Positions 1 through 8,900 of a stretch of 64,000 nt of DNA are shown here, in pieces. This DNA comes from Saprospiraceae bacterium (GTDB lineage Bacteria; Bacteroidota; Bacteroidia; Chitinophagales; Saprospiraceae). The position numbers were made by a program, and so were the translations under genes. The DNA lies in the NCBI GenBank assembly GCA_016718505.1, contig JADKDE010000002.1, positions 496,001-560,000 of the forward strand, in the 5' to 3' direction. The notes under the pieces were generated by a model. The model saw nothing but the letters and a program-made list of their open reading frames with translations. It ran no database searches and was not told the origin of the DNA. Position 1 is the first letter of the stretch. The number at the start of each line of letters is the position of its first letter.

Positions 1-181
1 ATTCAAAATAATTATCAGCATAATCTTCAACTTCGATATTTGAAAAATCCACAATCAAGTCAATATCACTTTCGCCATTGAATCGTTCAGTTAATACAGA
101 CCCAAAAGCATAAAGGCTTTTTACCTTGTGACTTTCACAGAGCTTTTTTATGTCAGATGTATATGTTTCAAGTATATTCAT
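1..181 (-). CDS. Nucleotidyltransferase domain protein (MNT type), truncated by the window edge
   Basis: The reverse strand reads from an ATG at 181 into the window edge, giving the first 60 residues. They contain the nucleotidyltransferase signature: G27-S28 followed by D39-x-D41, the two acidic residues that bind metal in the polymerase-beta superfamily. Small MNT proteins of this type are usually about 100 residues and often sit beside a HEPN partner as an antitoxin-like pair. The downstream partner, if any, lies outside the window, so a toxin-antitoxin role cannot be judged. Nothing upstream (182-497) belongs to it. Confidence 0.8.
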   Translation of the reverse strand, partial: MNILETYTSDIKKLCESHKVKSLYAFGSVLTERFNGESDIDLIVDFSNIEVEDYADNYFE

Positions 182-497
182 TTCTTTAAAATTATTCAAC
201 CAAATTTACAAATTATTTCTTGATATTCACAAGTTGGTCAAAATTTGAATGGTGGATGGTCATTTTGCTCACAAAATTTTGTTGCATAGAAATTTGACTC
301 CTGCTATTTGCCTACCGCTATGAAGTTACAGTAATTTTAATCATTTTAGGGCTTGAAAATAGTGGTTTTTGATTTTTAAAGTATCATTTTCATGAAATTG
401 GGATAAAAAAAATTCATAATGTTGGTGGATATAGATATTTATTCCTAATATTGTATTGAATACGAAATTTTACATACTCTCTTAAAGTTATTTTTAT
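182..497. other. Intergenic region with no recognised feature
   Basis: AT-rich spacer between the divergent nucleotidyltransferase and lipoprotein genes. I see no hairpin with a T-run, no tRNA and no convincing ORF. Promoters for both flanking genes must lie here, but no clear TTTG/TAnnTTTG pair stands out. Confidence 0.5.
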
Positions 498-857
498 ATG
501 AAAAACCGAAATTTTTGGAGTTTAATGCTCATTTTGATGGTATTAACGCAGTCCTGCTTATTTTCTAATGTCAAACGAGAATCCCAACAATTTTATCCAC
601 CCATCCCTTTCAATAAGGTTATGGTCTTTAAAGACTCTACTGATTTACCCGATAAATATACTAAGGTGGCCATGATCCATGTGAATTACCCTGCCGATTG
701 GGAAAAAGGCAAATGGAATCGAGCAGCCAAACGTTGTGCAGCTCTGGGAGCCAATGGATTGTACTTGATCCAAAAACCGCCAATGGATTTTGCCGACAGA
801 ATAGCTATTGCTTTTACCCATAGACAAGATGCCAGTTTTTTGGCATTCAAATATTGA
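498..857 (+). CDS. Small hypothetical lipoprotein
   Basis: 119 residues. The N-terminus is a lipoprotein signal: basic start, hydrophobic stretch, then Leu-Thr-Gln-Ser-Cys with Cys20 as the lipidation site, so the product should be membrane-anchored. The mature part has an Ala-Ala-x-Leu-Gly-Ala-Asn-Gly segment (about residues 81-88) of the kind seen in small periplasmic alpha/beta domains such as RcsF/DUF4156-like proteins, but the match is too short to assign a family. It stands alone between the nucleotidyltransferase gene and rimM on the plus strand. Function unknown. Confidence 0.7.
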   Translation: MKNRNFWSLMLILMVLTQSCLFSNVKRESQQFYPPIPFNKVMVFKDSTDLPDKYTKVAMIHVNYPADWEKGKWNRAAKRCAALGANGLYLIQKPPMDFADRIAIAFTHRQDASFLAFKY

Positions 858-927
858 ATTGACCCAGTATTTTTATAAAAATATGGCTATCACCTCAATT
901 TGCCTAGCGGGTAATATTTATTTTGCT

Positions 928-935
928 TACTTTCG
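928..935 (+). promoter_or_regulatory. Candidate -7 element for rimM
   Basis: TACTTTCG matches the Bacteroidota -7 consensus TAnnTTTG with one mismatch and lies 19 bases before the rimM ATG. A TTTG at 899-902 is 25 bases upstream, longer than the usual 19-21, so the -33 part is doubtful. Confidence 0.35.
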
Positions 936-953
936 CTACCAAAGTACAACAGG

Positions 954-1484
954 ATGGCAGTTAATATAGAAAAATATCAAGAAGTGGGTTATCTACAAAA
1001 TACCCATGGTCTCAAAGGTGAAATGCGTATAAAAATAAGTGTAGAATTTCAAGAAGATATGCTTTTATCCGAAAAGATTTTTTTCGAATTAAATGGGCAG
1101 ATGATACCTTATTTCATCGATGAACTTCGAAGCCCCGGAAATTGGATCATCAAATTGGAAGATATAGATACCCCAGAGCAAGCTAGATACTTGCAAGGTA
1201 AAGCAGTACACTTGGAACGGGCAGATATATTGTTAGATGAAGAGCGAACCATCATCATCGAGAAAAATCCTTTTGCTCATCTGGTGGGATACAATACCTT
1301 CGATGGTGATACGTCCATAGGAGAAGTCCTAGAAATTAGAGAGATGCCAGGACAAACAATTGCAGTTTTGAATCGCGAAGGGAAAGAGGTTTTTATTCCG
1401 TTGGTTAAGCCATTTATAGTAGAAATCAAGGACGATGCTAAAACACTCCACCTCAATCTCCCAGAGGGGATTTTAGATTTATGA
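954..1484 (+). CDS. rimM: Ribosome maturation factor RimM
   Basis: 176 residues, normal for the family. RimM binds ribosomal protein S19 and assists 30S subunit head maturation. The N-terminal RimM barrel (about 1-90) starts with the typical Val-Gly-Tyr-Leu-x-x-x-His-Gly-Leu-Lys-Gly-Glu segment, and a PRC-barrel domain (about 98-176) ends the protein, with the conserved Val-Phe-Ile-Pro-Leu-Val motif. The ATG at 954 gives the expected N-terminus. In many bacteria rimM sits between rpsP and trmD. Neither is here: the upstream gene is an unrelated lipoprotein and the downstream gene is on the other strand. Confidence 0.95.
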   Translation: MAVNIEKYQEVGYLQNTHGLKGEMRIKISVEFQEDMLLSEKIFFELNGQMIPYFIDELRSPGNWIIKLEDIDTPEQARYLQGKAVHLERADILLDEERTIIIEKNPFAHLVGYNTFDGDTSIGEVLEIREMPGQTIAVLNREGKEVFIPLVKPFIVEIKDDAKTLHLNLPEGILDL

Positions 1485-1488
1485 TAAA

Positions 1489-2007
1489 CTATTCGTCTTC
1501 GGACTTATTGGCATAAACTTTATGCGCCTTTTTATTTTTGTCCAGTAGAATGGTCCCTTTGGTTTTGTAGATCCATACGATTCCTTTTTTGACCTCACGG
1601 ATAGTATCAGCTTTACCCCAACTAAAGGCCATTTGCAGGGAATCCATCCCAGGGATGATTGTCTTTTGAAAGATAGCAGTTCCGATAGGGTAGCCGTGCT
1701 TTTTAGCCAACTTTCTGACTTTCGACTGCTTATAAAAATCTAATTTTCGATAATTGAATTTTGTTGTGTCGCCAACGAATCCTACGAAAGTTCCTTTGTC
1801 TTGGACATACAAAGCCACCGCGTTGTAATCATCAAAATTGTGTAGATTCTGTACGAGCTTTTGACCCAAAACATATTGATATTCGCCTATCGTTTTAAGC
1901 TCACTTAAATTCAAGAATTGATCAAAAATTTTGTCGTGACTTTGATCCGCTTGTGCAAACAGGCGAAAACATCCAGAAAAAGCAATTAGAACGAATATTA
2001 TTCTCAT
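1489..2007 (-). CDS. Secreted hypothetical protein, paralogue of the upstream neighbour
   Basis: 172 residues with a cleavable signal peptide ending near Leu-Phe-Ala-Gln-Ala. It is a diverged tandem copy of the gene at 2004..2504: both contain Gly-Phe-Val-Gly-Asp-Thr-x-Lys-Phe-Asn, then Lys-Leu-x-Lys-Lys-His-x-x-Pro-Ile, and then a Gly-Met segment followed about 10 residues later by a Gly turn. The Gly-Met region resembles the start of a BamE/SmpA-OmlA-like fold, but this copy has lost the canonical Thr-x-x-Glu that the other keeps. It overlaps the upstream paralogue by four bases (ATGA), so the two are translationally coupled. C-terminus is Lys-rich and acidic. Function unknown. Confidence 0.75.
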   Translation of the reverse strand: MRIIFVLIAFSGCFRLFAQADQSHDKIFDQFLNLSELKTIGEYQYVLGQKLVQNLHNFDDYNAVALYVQDKGTFVGFVGDTTKFNYRKLDFYKQSKVRKLAKKHGYPIGTAIFQKTIIPGMDSLQMAFSWGKADTIREVKKGIVWIYKTKGTILLDKNKKAHKVYANKSEDE

Positions 2008-2504
2008 TTTTGAGGTTTTGTTACCAACGTGACGATTTCATTTTTTAAAGTAACCGTCAAATCATCGGGATAAGCATATAGGTCATTTTCATCTACTTTC
2101 TTAATAGATTGAGGACTGCCGATCGCCAATTCCAACTCTTCTTTGGTCATTCCGACACGAGCTTCTTTTTGGTATATACCTACTGCGATGGGCAAACTAT
2201 GTTTTTTAACCAATTTTTTGATTCCATCTTTTTTGAAAAACGGCAGTTTTGCTACATTGAACTTTGAAGTATCTCCAACAAACCCATACCACTTGTCTCC
2301 GCCCATTTCGTATAATTCGACAACATTGGTCCCTTGGATTTTATACATCTGTTGAAGTAGTTTTACCCCAAGTTGACCTTGATATCCACCTATATTATTG
2401 TCTTCGACAGCTTCCAAAAACTGATTGTAAACTTTGGATTGAGCATCTACATTTTTAACTATCAGTGTGCAAATCAACAACGAAAATAGAAATTTCATCT
2501 TCAT
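2004..2504 (-). CDS. Secreted hypothetical protein with SmpA/OmlA-like C-terminal motif
   Basis: 166 residues, signal peptide ending at about Asn-Val-Asp-Ala-Gln. The C-terminal segment Val-Gly-Met-Thr-Lys-Glu-Glu-Leu-Glu-Leu-Ala-Ile-Gly-Ser-Pro is typical of the helix-turn of SmpA/OmlA (BamE-like) domains, where Gly-Met-Thr-x-x-Glu-Val/Leu starts a helix ending in Gly-x-Pro. This suggests a periplasmic protein-interaction domain; it is not evidence of a Bam-complex role. First gene of a two-gene unit with its paralogue at 1489..2007 (four-base overlap). The start could be Met1 or Met3; both give the same signal peptide. Confidence 0.75.
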   Translation of the reverse strand: MKMKFLFSLLICTLIVKNVDAQSKVYNQFLEAVEDNNIGGYQGQLGVKLLQQMYKIQGTNVVELYEMGGDKWYGFVGDTSKFNVAKLPFFKKDGIKKLVKKHSLPIAVGIYQKEARVGMTKEELELAIGSPQSIKKVDENDLYAYPDDLTVTLKNEIVTLVTKPQK

Positions 2505-2534
2505 ACCTATATAGTTTTTATTCTATAACGAAAT

Positions 2535-3191
2535 TTAACCATTAGATTTATTGTGATCTGCTAAAAATTTTGCCAAACCAATATCCGTAAGCGGGTGATT
2601 GAATAATCCGAGAATAGCACTCAATGGGCAAGTTACCACGTCAGCATTGGCTTTCGCTGCCTGCACGATATGGAGACTGGTACGGATAGAGGCCGCCAAA
2701 ATCATTGTATCATACAATTGCTTTTCATAGATATCTGATATTTCGGCGATTAAAGCCATTCCATCCCAGCTGGTGTCATCAAGCCTTCCAACAAATGGTG
2801 ATAAATAAGTAGCCCCAGCTTTTGCGGCTAAAATGGCTTGCCCAGCTGAAAATACCAAGGTGCAATTAGTTCTTATACTATGCTCGGTAAACCAGTTGAT
2901 TGCTTTTATGCCGTCAATTGTCATCGGCACTTTTACCACTATATTTTCATCCAAGTCCGCCAATTCTTGGCCCTCTCTGATCATATTTTTAAAATCCAGT
3001 GCAATTACCTCAGCGCTCACATCATTATCTACCAATTTACAAATATTCTTATAATGCTTGAGGATATTGTTTTTGCCAGTGATTCCCTCTTTGGCCATCA
3101 AAGATGGATTTGTAGTTACACCATCCAAAATACCAAGGTCTTTGGCTTCTTTGATTTGATCAAGATTAGCCGTATCAATAAAAAATAACAT
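2535..3191 (-). CDS. fsa: Fructose-6-phosphate aldolase / small transaldolase
   Basis: 218 residues, the size of the single-domain FSA/TalC subfamily. These TIM-barrel class I aldolases transfer dihydroxyacetone units (transaldolase) or cleave fructose 6-phosphate. Visible hallmarks: Phe-Ile-Asp-Thr-Ala-Asn near the start, Thr-Thr-Asn-Pro-Ser (26-30), the Schiff-base lysine K87 in Val-Val-Lys-Val-Pro-Met, and Thr-Leu-Val-Phe-Ser-x-x-Gln-Ala. Sequence alone does not separate aldolase from transaldolase activity; in Bacteroidota the short form usually serves the pentose phosphate pathway. It is followed by the secreted paralogue pair and preceded by the SRP RNA gene, both on the same strand. 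Confidence 0.9.
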   Translation of the reverse strand: MLFFIDTANLDQIKEAKDLGILDGVTTNPSLMAKEGITGKNNILKHYKNICKLVDNDVSAEVIALDFKNMIREGQELADLDENIVVKVPMTIDGIKAINWFTEHSIRTNCTLVFSAGQAILAAKAGATYLSPFVGRLDDTSWDGMALIAEISDIYEKQLYDTMILAASIRTSLHIVQAAKANADVVTCPLSAILGLFNHPLTDIGLAKFLADHNKSNG

Positions 3192-3258
3192 AGTTGGGAT
3201 TTTAGTTTATGAAAAAAATGTGGCTTAGCAAAATTGATGGGGAGTGAAAATTAAAAAA

Positions 3259-3345
3259 GGAAACCATATCACACCGCTACAACCTCTTACCCTTGCTGCA
3301 TTTCTGCCCTGGGGGAGTTCGGAGGGAGCTGGTCGCATGGTTTCC
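3259..3345 (-). ncRNA. ffs: Signal recognition particle RNA (small bacterial type)
   Basis: On the minus strand the ends pair (GGAAACCAU with AUGGUUUCC), closing a single long hairpin of about 87 bases. Its distal part carries the conserved SRP RNA core: a CCCCCAGGGCAG side, a four-base loop region (AAAU), then GCAGCAAGGGUAAG, the Ffh-binding domain IV. It scaffolds Ffh for co-translational targeting of membrane proteins. A TACCTTTA box at 3350-3357 sits just upstream of the 5' end. The exact ends could extend a few bases. A plus-strand ORF across this site is a shadow. Confidence 0.9.
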
Positions 3346-3349
3346 GCCG

Positions 3350-3357
3350 TAAAGGTA
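3350..3357 (-). promoter_or_regulatory. Candidate -7 element of the SRP RNA gene
   Basis: Minus-strand TACCTTTA matches TAnnTTTG at all but the last fixed position. It lies five bases before the first paired base of the SRP RNA (3345), the right distance for a -7 box to set that 5' end. No TTTG is seen at the -33 distance. Confidence 0.4.
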
Positions 3358-3597
3358 ATTATTATTTTTAAAAAGCTAGGAAAAATTATTTCGAATTTAT
3401 TGCATTTTTTAGGTCTAGGCCCTCATTTTTTGAAACACTTGAAAGAAAATATTATATGAAAAATAATATTATTTAATTCTACAAATTTGGAGAAAACCTT
3501 CTAATCTATTGACTTATAGGCACTTCCAAGAGTAATAACATATATAAAAAAAATAATTTTTTATGGGAATAAATTTTTTTTTTCAAAATGTGTGACT

Positions 3598-3605
3598 TAT
3601 CTTCG
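3598..3605 (+). promoter_or_regulatory. Candidate -7 element for the NlpC/P60 gene
   Basis: TATCTTCG, one mismatch from TAnnTTTG, lies 34 bases before the ATG at 3640. It falls inside the longest possible ORF (from a GTG at 3592), which supports choosing the downstream ATG as the true start. Confidence 0.4.
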
Positions 3606-3639
3606 CAATGTTAGTATGTGTTCAGAGTTAATTACGGAA

Positions 3640-4215
3640 ATGAAAATTTGGTGTAAATATGTTATTTGCTTAAGTGTTATTCTTGTGTTCTGCGCAAGTT
3701 GTTCCACCTCGTCTATTTTCGCCAACAAACCCATCAAATCCAAAAAAATATCCAAAGCCACTCGCAAAAAAGCCAAAGAAGATGCGGACTTTAACGTTCG
3801 TCTTATGCAGCACAGAACTCAAATCATCCAATATGCTGAAGACTTTATAGGTACCAATTATAGGTCAGGAGGCACCACGCCAAATGGATTTGATTGTTCA
3901 GGGTTCACAAGTTTTGTTTACGATCGTTTTGGCGTAAAATTGGATCATAATTCTACAGGTCAGTCTCGGCAAGGTAAAGAAGTAGATCTTAAAATGGCGC
4001 TTCCAGGAGATGTGATCGTCTTTGCAAAAAATGGAAGAATTCACCACGTTGGTTTGATTGTGGAAATCAATGAAAATGAAATACAAATCATCCATAGTTG
4101 TAATTCTAAAGGCGTTGCAAAAGAGAATATCCTGAATTCAAAATATTGGTCAAGCAGGATTCATTCCGTTAGAGACGTTGTGTCTGACGATTTTGCCAAT
4201 AATTATCAAGATTAA
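3640..4215 (+). CDS. NlpC/P60 family peptidoglycan hydrolase, lipoprotein
   Basis: 191 residues from the ATG at 3640. That start gives a clean signal sequence ending Cys-Ala-Ser-Cys (Cys21, probable lipidation site), whereas the longer GTG reading has no signal. The NlpC/P60 cysteine peptidase domain occupies about 60-175, with catalytic Cys86 in Phe-Asp-Cys-Ser-Gly, His136 in His-His-Val-Gly, and His152 in Ile-Ile-His-Ser as the third polar residue. Such enzymes cut gamma-D-Glu-diaminopimelate bonds in peptidoglycan stems. A Lys-rich linker (31-47) separates lipid anchor and domain. Single gene; the next gene, adk, follows after 80 bases with its own promoter box. Confidence 0.9.
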   Translation: MKIWCKYVICLSVILVFCASCSTSSIFANKPIKSKKISKATRKKAKEDADFNVRLMQHRTQIIQYAEDFIGTNYRSGGTTPNGFDCSGFTSFVYDRFGVKLDHNSTGQSRQGKEVDLKMALPGDVIVFAKNGRIHHVGLIVEINENEIQIIHSCNSKGVAKENILNSKYWSSRIHSVRDVVSDDFANNYQD

Positions 4216-4250
4216 AACTGCGTAATTACCTTTTCATCGGATTGTTTTAG

Positions 4251-4258
4251 TATCTTTG
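4251..4258 (+). promoter_or_regulatory. -7 element upstream of adk
   Basis: TATCTTTG is an exact match to the Bacteroidota -7 consensus TAnnTTTG, 37 bases before the adk ATG. The -33 position holds TTTT (4231-4234) rather than TTTG, at 16 bases spacing, so the upstream element is weak. Confidence 0.55.
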
Positions 4259-4295
4259 CTACTTATTTTGTGTTAATATCCAATTAAGTGTCCCA

Positions 4296-4871
4296 ATGAT
4301 TAATCTGATACTATTCGGTCCGCCAGGTTCTGGAAAAGGCACCCAAGCTGCATTTATTGCGAATAAATATAATCTTTTACATATTTCTACTGGAGATTTG
4401 TTCAGGTATGAGCTTTCCAATAATACAGAACTAGGTCAAAGGGCTAGGGCGTATATGGATCAAGGTATGCTGGTACCAGACTCCTTGACCATCGAAATGC
4501 TAAAGAATAAGGTCTTGTCCCATCCTGATACAGATGGATATATTTTTGATGGATTTCCTCGCACGATTCCTCAGGCTGAAGCTCTTGATACCATGTTAGC
4601 GGAAATGAATCAGTCTATCTCTGCATTAGTAGCATTAGAAGTCCCAGATGAAGAGATCGTAGAAAGAATTTTATTAAGAGGTCAATCAAGCCTTAGAGCG
4701 GATGACTTGAATGAAGAAATTATCAGAAAGCGAATAAGCGTTTATCAGGCCGAAACAAGCCCTGTTTTCGAATATTATTCCTTACAAAACAAGTCTCATT
4801 CGGTATCTGGTTTAGGTACTATTGAAGAAATAACCCAAAGACTGTCTAATTTATTAGACAATATGTTATAA
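4296..4871 (+). CDS. adk: Adenylate kinase
   Basis: 191 residues. Interconverts ATP + AMP and two ADP. P-loop Gly-Pro-Pro-Gly-Ser-Gly-Lys-Gly-Thr-Gln at 8-17; NMP-binding segment His-Ile-Ser-Thr-Gly-Asp (about 29-34); Asp85-Gly-Phe-Pro-Arg-Thr, which contacts AMP. The LID between about 125 and 140 is short and has no Cys4 zinc site, so this is the short-form enzyme common in Bacteroidota. A strong terminator at 4893-4929 follows, separating it from obgE. Confidence 0.96.
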   Translation: MINLILFGPPGSGKGTQAAFIANKYNLLHISTGDLFRYELSNNTELGQRARAYMDQGMLVPDSLTIEMLKNKVLSHPDTDGYIFDGFPRTIPQAEALDTMLAEMNQSISALVALEVPDEEIVERILLRGQSSLRADDLNEEIIRKRISVYQAETSPVFEYYSLQNKSHSVSGLGTIEEITQRLSNLLDNML

Positions 4872-4892
4872 AAGTGTATTCGATTCCAAATA

Positions 4893-4929
4893 TGTCGTCA
4901 CTTCACTTGGGGTGATGACATTTTTTTTT
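4893..4929 (+). terminator. Rho-independent terminator between adk and obgE
   Basis: TGTCGTCAC (4893-4901) pairs with GTGATGACA (4912-4920, one G-T pair), followed by nine T residues (4921-4929). Confidence 0.85.
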
Positions 4930-4943
4930 AATATAAAAATCAA

Positions 4944-5939
4944 ATGGCTGAAGAAAATTTTATTGATTACGTAAAAATTTGCTGCCGCTCTGGCGCCGGC
5001 GGTGCTGGTTCAGCCCATTTTCATAGATCTAAAATCAATCCTTTAGGAGGTCCTGATGGTGGCAATGGGGGACGAGGTGGCCATATAATCTTGAGAGGAA
5101 GTACCAATACTTGGACTTTATTAGCTTTAAAGTACAGAAAGCACGTTATCGCCAAAGATGGTGTTAATGGGAGTGATAATAATTCCACAGGGGCTGATGG
5201 CGATGACATCATACTCGACGTACCATTGGGGACAGTGGCCAAAGATGCCGAGACTGGAGAAATAGAATTTGAAATTACTAAGGAAGGTGAACAAAGAATT
5301 TTGACCCCTGGAGGTAGGGGAGGAATGGGCAATTCTTTCTTTAAGTCTTCAACCAATCAAACCCCTAGATTTGCCCAACCTGGTGAATCTGGCCTAGAGG
5401 AATGGAAGATATTAGAATTGAAAGTACTTGCCGATGTCGGACTTGTTGGGTTCCCAAATGCCGGTAAAAGTACCCTTCTGGCAGCAGTTTCCGCCGCAAA
5501 ACCTAAGATCGCCAATTATCCCTTCACGACATTGACCCCAAATCTAGGGATCGTTCAGTATCGAGATTTTCAATCCTTTGTCATGGCTGATATTCCTGGG
5601 ATCATCGAAAATGCTCACTTAGGAAAAGGCCTAGGCCATAGATTTTTAAAGCATATAGAAAGAAATGCAATATTGCTTTTTATGGTTCCTTGTGATTCAG
5701 ATGATATCAAGAATGAGTATGATATCCTTCTCAAGGAAGTTTTTTTATTCAATCCAGATTTGCTCGACAAACCGAGACTTCTCGTGATTACCAAGGCAGA
5801 TATCATGGATGATGAACTCAAAAATATGCTCTTATCCGAATTACCTAAGGAGATACAACCAACTTTTATCTCGGCAGTAACGGGTTTTGGAATTACTGAA
5901 CTAAAGGACAAAATTTGGTCAATGCTTCAGCGCGACTAA
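4944..5939 (+). CDS. obgE: GTPase Obg/CgtA
   Basis: 331 residues. Essential GTPase linked to 50S assembly and stress responses. The N-terminal Obg fold (about 1-158) has the glycine-rich arms (Gly-Pro-Asp-Gly-Gly-Asn-Gly-Gly-x-Gly-Gly). The G domain shows G1 Gly-Phe-Pro-Asn-Ala-Gly-Lys-Ser (169-176), G3 Asp-Ile-Pro-Gly (216-219), G4 Thr-Lys-Ala-Asp (283-286) and a Ser-Ala G5. There is no C-terminal OCT domain, as in many Bacteroidota. Its stop codon overlaps the stop of the convergent surface-protein gene by three bases. Confidence 0.96.
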   Translation: MAEENFIDYVKICCRSGAGGAGSAHFHRSKINPLGGPDGGNGGRGGHIILRGSTNTWTLLALKYRKHVIAKDGVNGSDNNSTGADGDDIILDVPLGTVAKDAETGEIEFEITKEGEQRILTPGGRGGMGNSFFKSSTNQTPRFAQPGESGLEEWKILELKVLADVGLVGFPNAGKSTLLAAVSAAKPKIANYPFTTLTPNLGIVQYRDFQSFVMADIPGIIENAHLGKGLGHRFLKHIERNAILLFMVPCDSDDIKNEYDILLKEVFLFNPDLLDKPRLLVITKADIMDDELKNMLLSELPKEIQPTFISAVTGFGITELKDKIWSMLQRD

Positions 5940-8900
5940 TAAGTTAACGTAACATCTCCGTATAGTTGGACAATTTTACCGTCTTTATATTCCAATTCTA
6001 TATGGTAAACATACACATCTGTTTGGACTGGCTGACCATTATAATATCCATCCCAACCATCAATATTGGTCGTAGTAGCATCTATATTTTTTCTTTCAAA
6101 AATCAGGTCTCCCCATTTGTTGAATATTCTAAATACTTTTAAAGTCTTTACGTTATCATCTGTAAATGGCTTGAAAATATCATTGACACCATCGCCATTT
6201 GGACTGAACACATTTGGAATAAACACATTCTTTTTAGGATTTACCCAAATATCAAGCGTGTCCGTAGCAATACAGCCATCAATGGTGGTCAAAGAAATAA
6301 AATACCTTGTTGTAGTCAATGGACTTAAACTGATCGAAGAACACGGAGTTTGCGAACAGAAGATATCTAGCCCATTCGTGAAAGAGATGGTTTGAATAGT
6401 AGATGTAGGCATAGAATATATTGGCTGGATATTGACTGATTCTCCAGCAGTTATCGAAATATTGTTGCCCAATTCAACAGTTGACAACGGTGGGTTTTCA
6501 AGGATGAATTGAGTGCTTAATGTACAATTATTGGCATCTTTTATCACTACGGTATAGTTTCCAGCGCACAAGCCTTCAAAGTTTAAAGTGTCTTGGAATG
6601 GCCCATTATTGAGACTAGCCTTACCTGTTATATTTCCTATATTGCTCTTGATTTCAGTAATGTGAATTTCTCCATTACAGTCGTCATTACACGCAATAGG
6701 GATAACTTGACTTTTTATGGCGTCCAAACTTGTCTTCAATATTTGAATTGTATCTTTTATTTCACATCCTGAGTTATCATTTTTTATTGATAATTCATAA
6801 AATCCAGAATTTCCTAGGGCAATCGAAAGATTATTATTATTTGGAATTAAGCTATTTGTTCCAATATTTTTCCATGAATAGGAGTGAAATGGCAAATTGT
6901 TACCCAAAACTTTGTAGTCATTTTGAAGGCAAGAAAGTGTTTGATCTAACCCAACATTAATCGTCGGAAGAGAATCGATCCTATAACTCACCGATGCACT
7001 ATCTGCAGCACAAGCATTTCCAGCATTCATTATATACTTAAAAATATATAAACCAGGTTTTTGATTATTTGTGTTGAAAATTCCATTTATAAGACCATTA
7101 AAAGACGGTATCTGGGATATTTCAGTCCAAATCCCCCCAGCATCTTCGCCTGTCAATTCATTGTCCAAATTTATTGATAAAGGGACCTTCTCACATGACC
7201 TTTTCATACCAGAGGAAATACCCGCTTCTCTTTCTCTTTCTACCTGAATTAATTGCGAACTGGTATCTACACAATTGGCAAGTCCTGTTGTGAGTTTATA
7301 CTGGACCCTGTATGATTCAGCAGCAGCACCAGTAGCATTGAATACCGTTCCACTCAAAGTCGCATTCGGAATAGGATTTTGAATGATACTCCAAGACCCA
7401 GGACCTACACCTGGGGCCAACAATTGATTTAGTTGCAGCGTATCATTATCATTACACAGTATCTTAGATGGTGCTAACGTACCGATGGTCGGACAAACAC
7501 AGTTTTGTACATTGACTGTAAGATCTTGGACTAATTCCGAACAAGGGAGTACAGCAGGAACAGTGAGCCTGTATATGTACGTTCCAATATTGGCATTGGT
7601 AAAATTGAGACCACTCGCAAATGTACCTGTCGTATTGGCTGGTAAAATAGGTGTCCATGAGACTGGTGATCCTCCCGTAACAAGATTCGAAAATGAAAGA
7701 ATTTCTGATGGCAAACCGCTGTTTGCTGGAGGAATTGCGTTACAAACACTCACAATGGATCTATTTAATGACCCCGTTGGCTGAATTTCAACCCTGCCTG
7801 TTATATGGACTGTATCTTTGCAGCCTGCTATTGGTGTATTCAAGCGCGCTAAGATAGTATAAAGTCCCGCTCCACTATTTGTAAAAATCAGCGAATTTCC
7901 ATTCAGAGTTATACCTGGATTTACATCGTTTAATATGCTAAATGTATAAGGACTTGGGCTTGTTATGATTTGATTGTCCAAATTTAATGGGGTGGTCAGC
8001 GAGTTACAATAAGGAGGAAGGTTGTTAGCTGTAAATAAGGGACAATTACAATCCAAAACATTAACTGTAACGTCATAAGTTAAGTTAGTGCAGGGTGGAC
8101 TGGCTGGGATATCATATCGATATGTATATAGTCCGATATTCGCTCCTGTAAAGTCTAACCCTGTCGTGAAAGTACCTGAAGTCGCAGCTCCGTTTATAGG
8201 ACTCCATGACCCAATAGTTGATGAATTAACTAAGTTTGTAAAATTTAAAATTTGCGACGGAAGGCCGCTTCCTGTTGGAGGGACTTTATTGCATACATTT
8301 ACGGAAGATGTAACTGTGGCATTTGGTTGATTTGAAATGACGAGATTCTGAAGTGAAGTGTCGCGACAGCCAAGTCGCACAGAATTCAGTTTGAATTGAA
8401 GTTCGATGGTTCCTGCACCTGCACCTGTTACGTTTAATGTATTGCCTAAAATCGAAGCAGCTGGGATGACATTATTTCTAATACTCCAAACGCCTGGACT
8501 TGGCACATTTGTCTCTAATGTCTGGAGATTTAAAGTACCATTGGAATTACAAAGTGGAGCTGGCGTACTAGTAATTAGACTTTTACAAGTACAATCAATT
8601 ACGTTTACTTGAAATGTATCAACCTTATTTTGGCAAGGAGCGACAGCCGTATTGGTCGTGTATTCAAAAATATAAATTCCAGGCATTAATCCATTAAAAT
8701 CAAAATTTGTAGGAGATCCAACGGCCATATTATTAAATTTCCATGTACCGGATGAACTTCCATTGGCCAATAAAGTATTTAAATTAAATACGGTTCCGTT
8801 ATTATTAAAGGGATCAAAATTACATTGGGTTGGGCTGATATTTTTGAGTATTTTAGGCGGATTTAATATTGTAACATTCAATGAATTATTAGCAAGGCAT

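Noticed and set aside
1..181. MNT/HEPN toxin-antitoxin pair
   Set aside because: The partner gene would lie outside the window; no HEPN gene is visible.
3244..3459. A 71-residue plus-strand ORF across the SRP RNA
   Set aside because: It lies on the opposite strand of a well-supported SRP RNA and has no protein-like features.
5021..5356. 111-residue minus-strand ORF opposite obgE
   Set aside because: It is antisense to the Gly-rich Obg domain; Pro/Leu-rich composition is the mirror of that coding strand.
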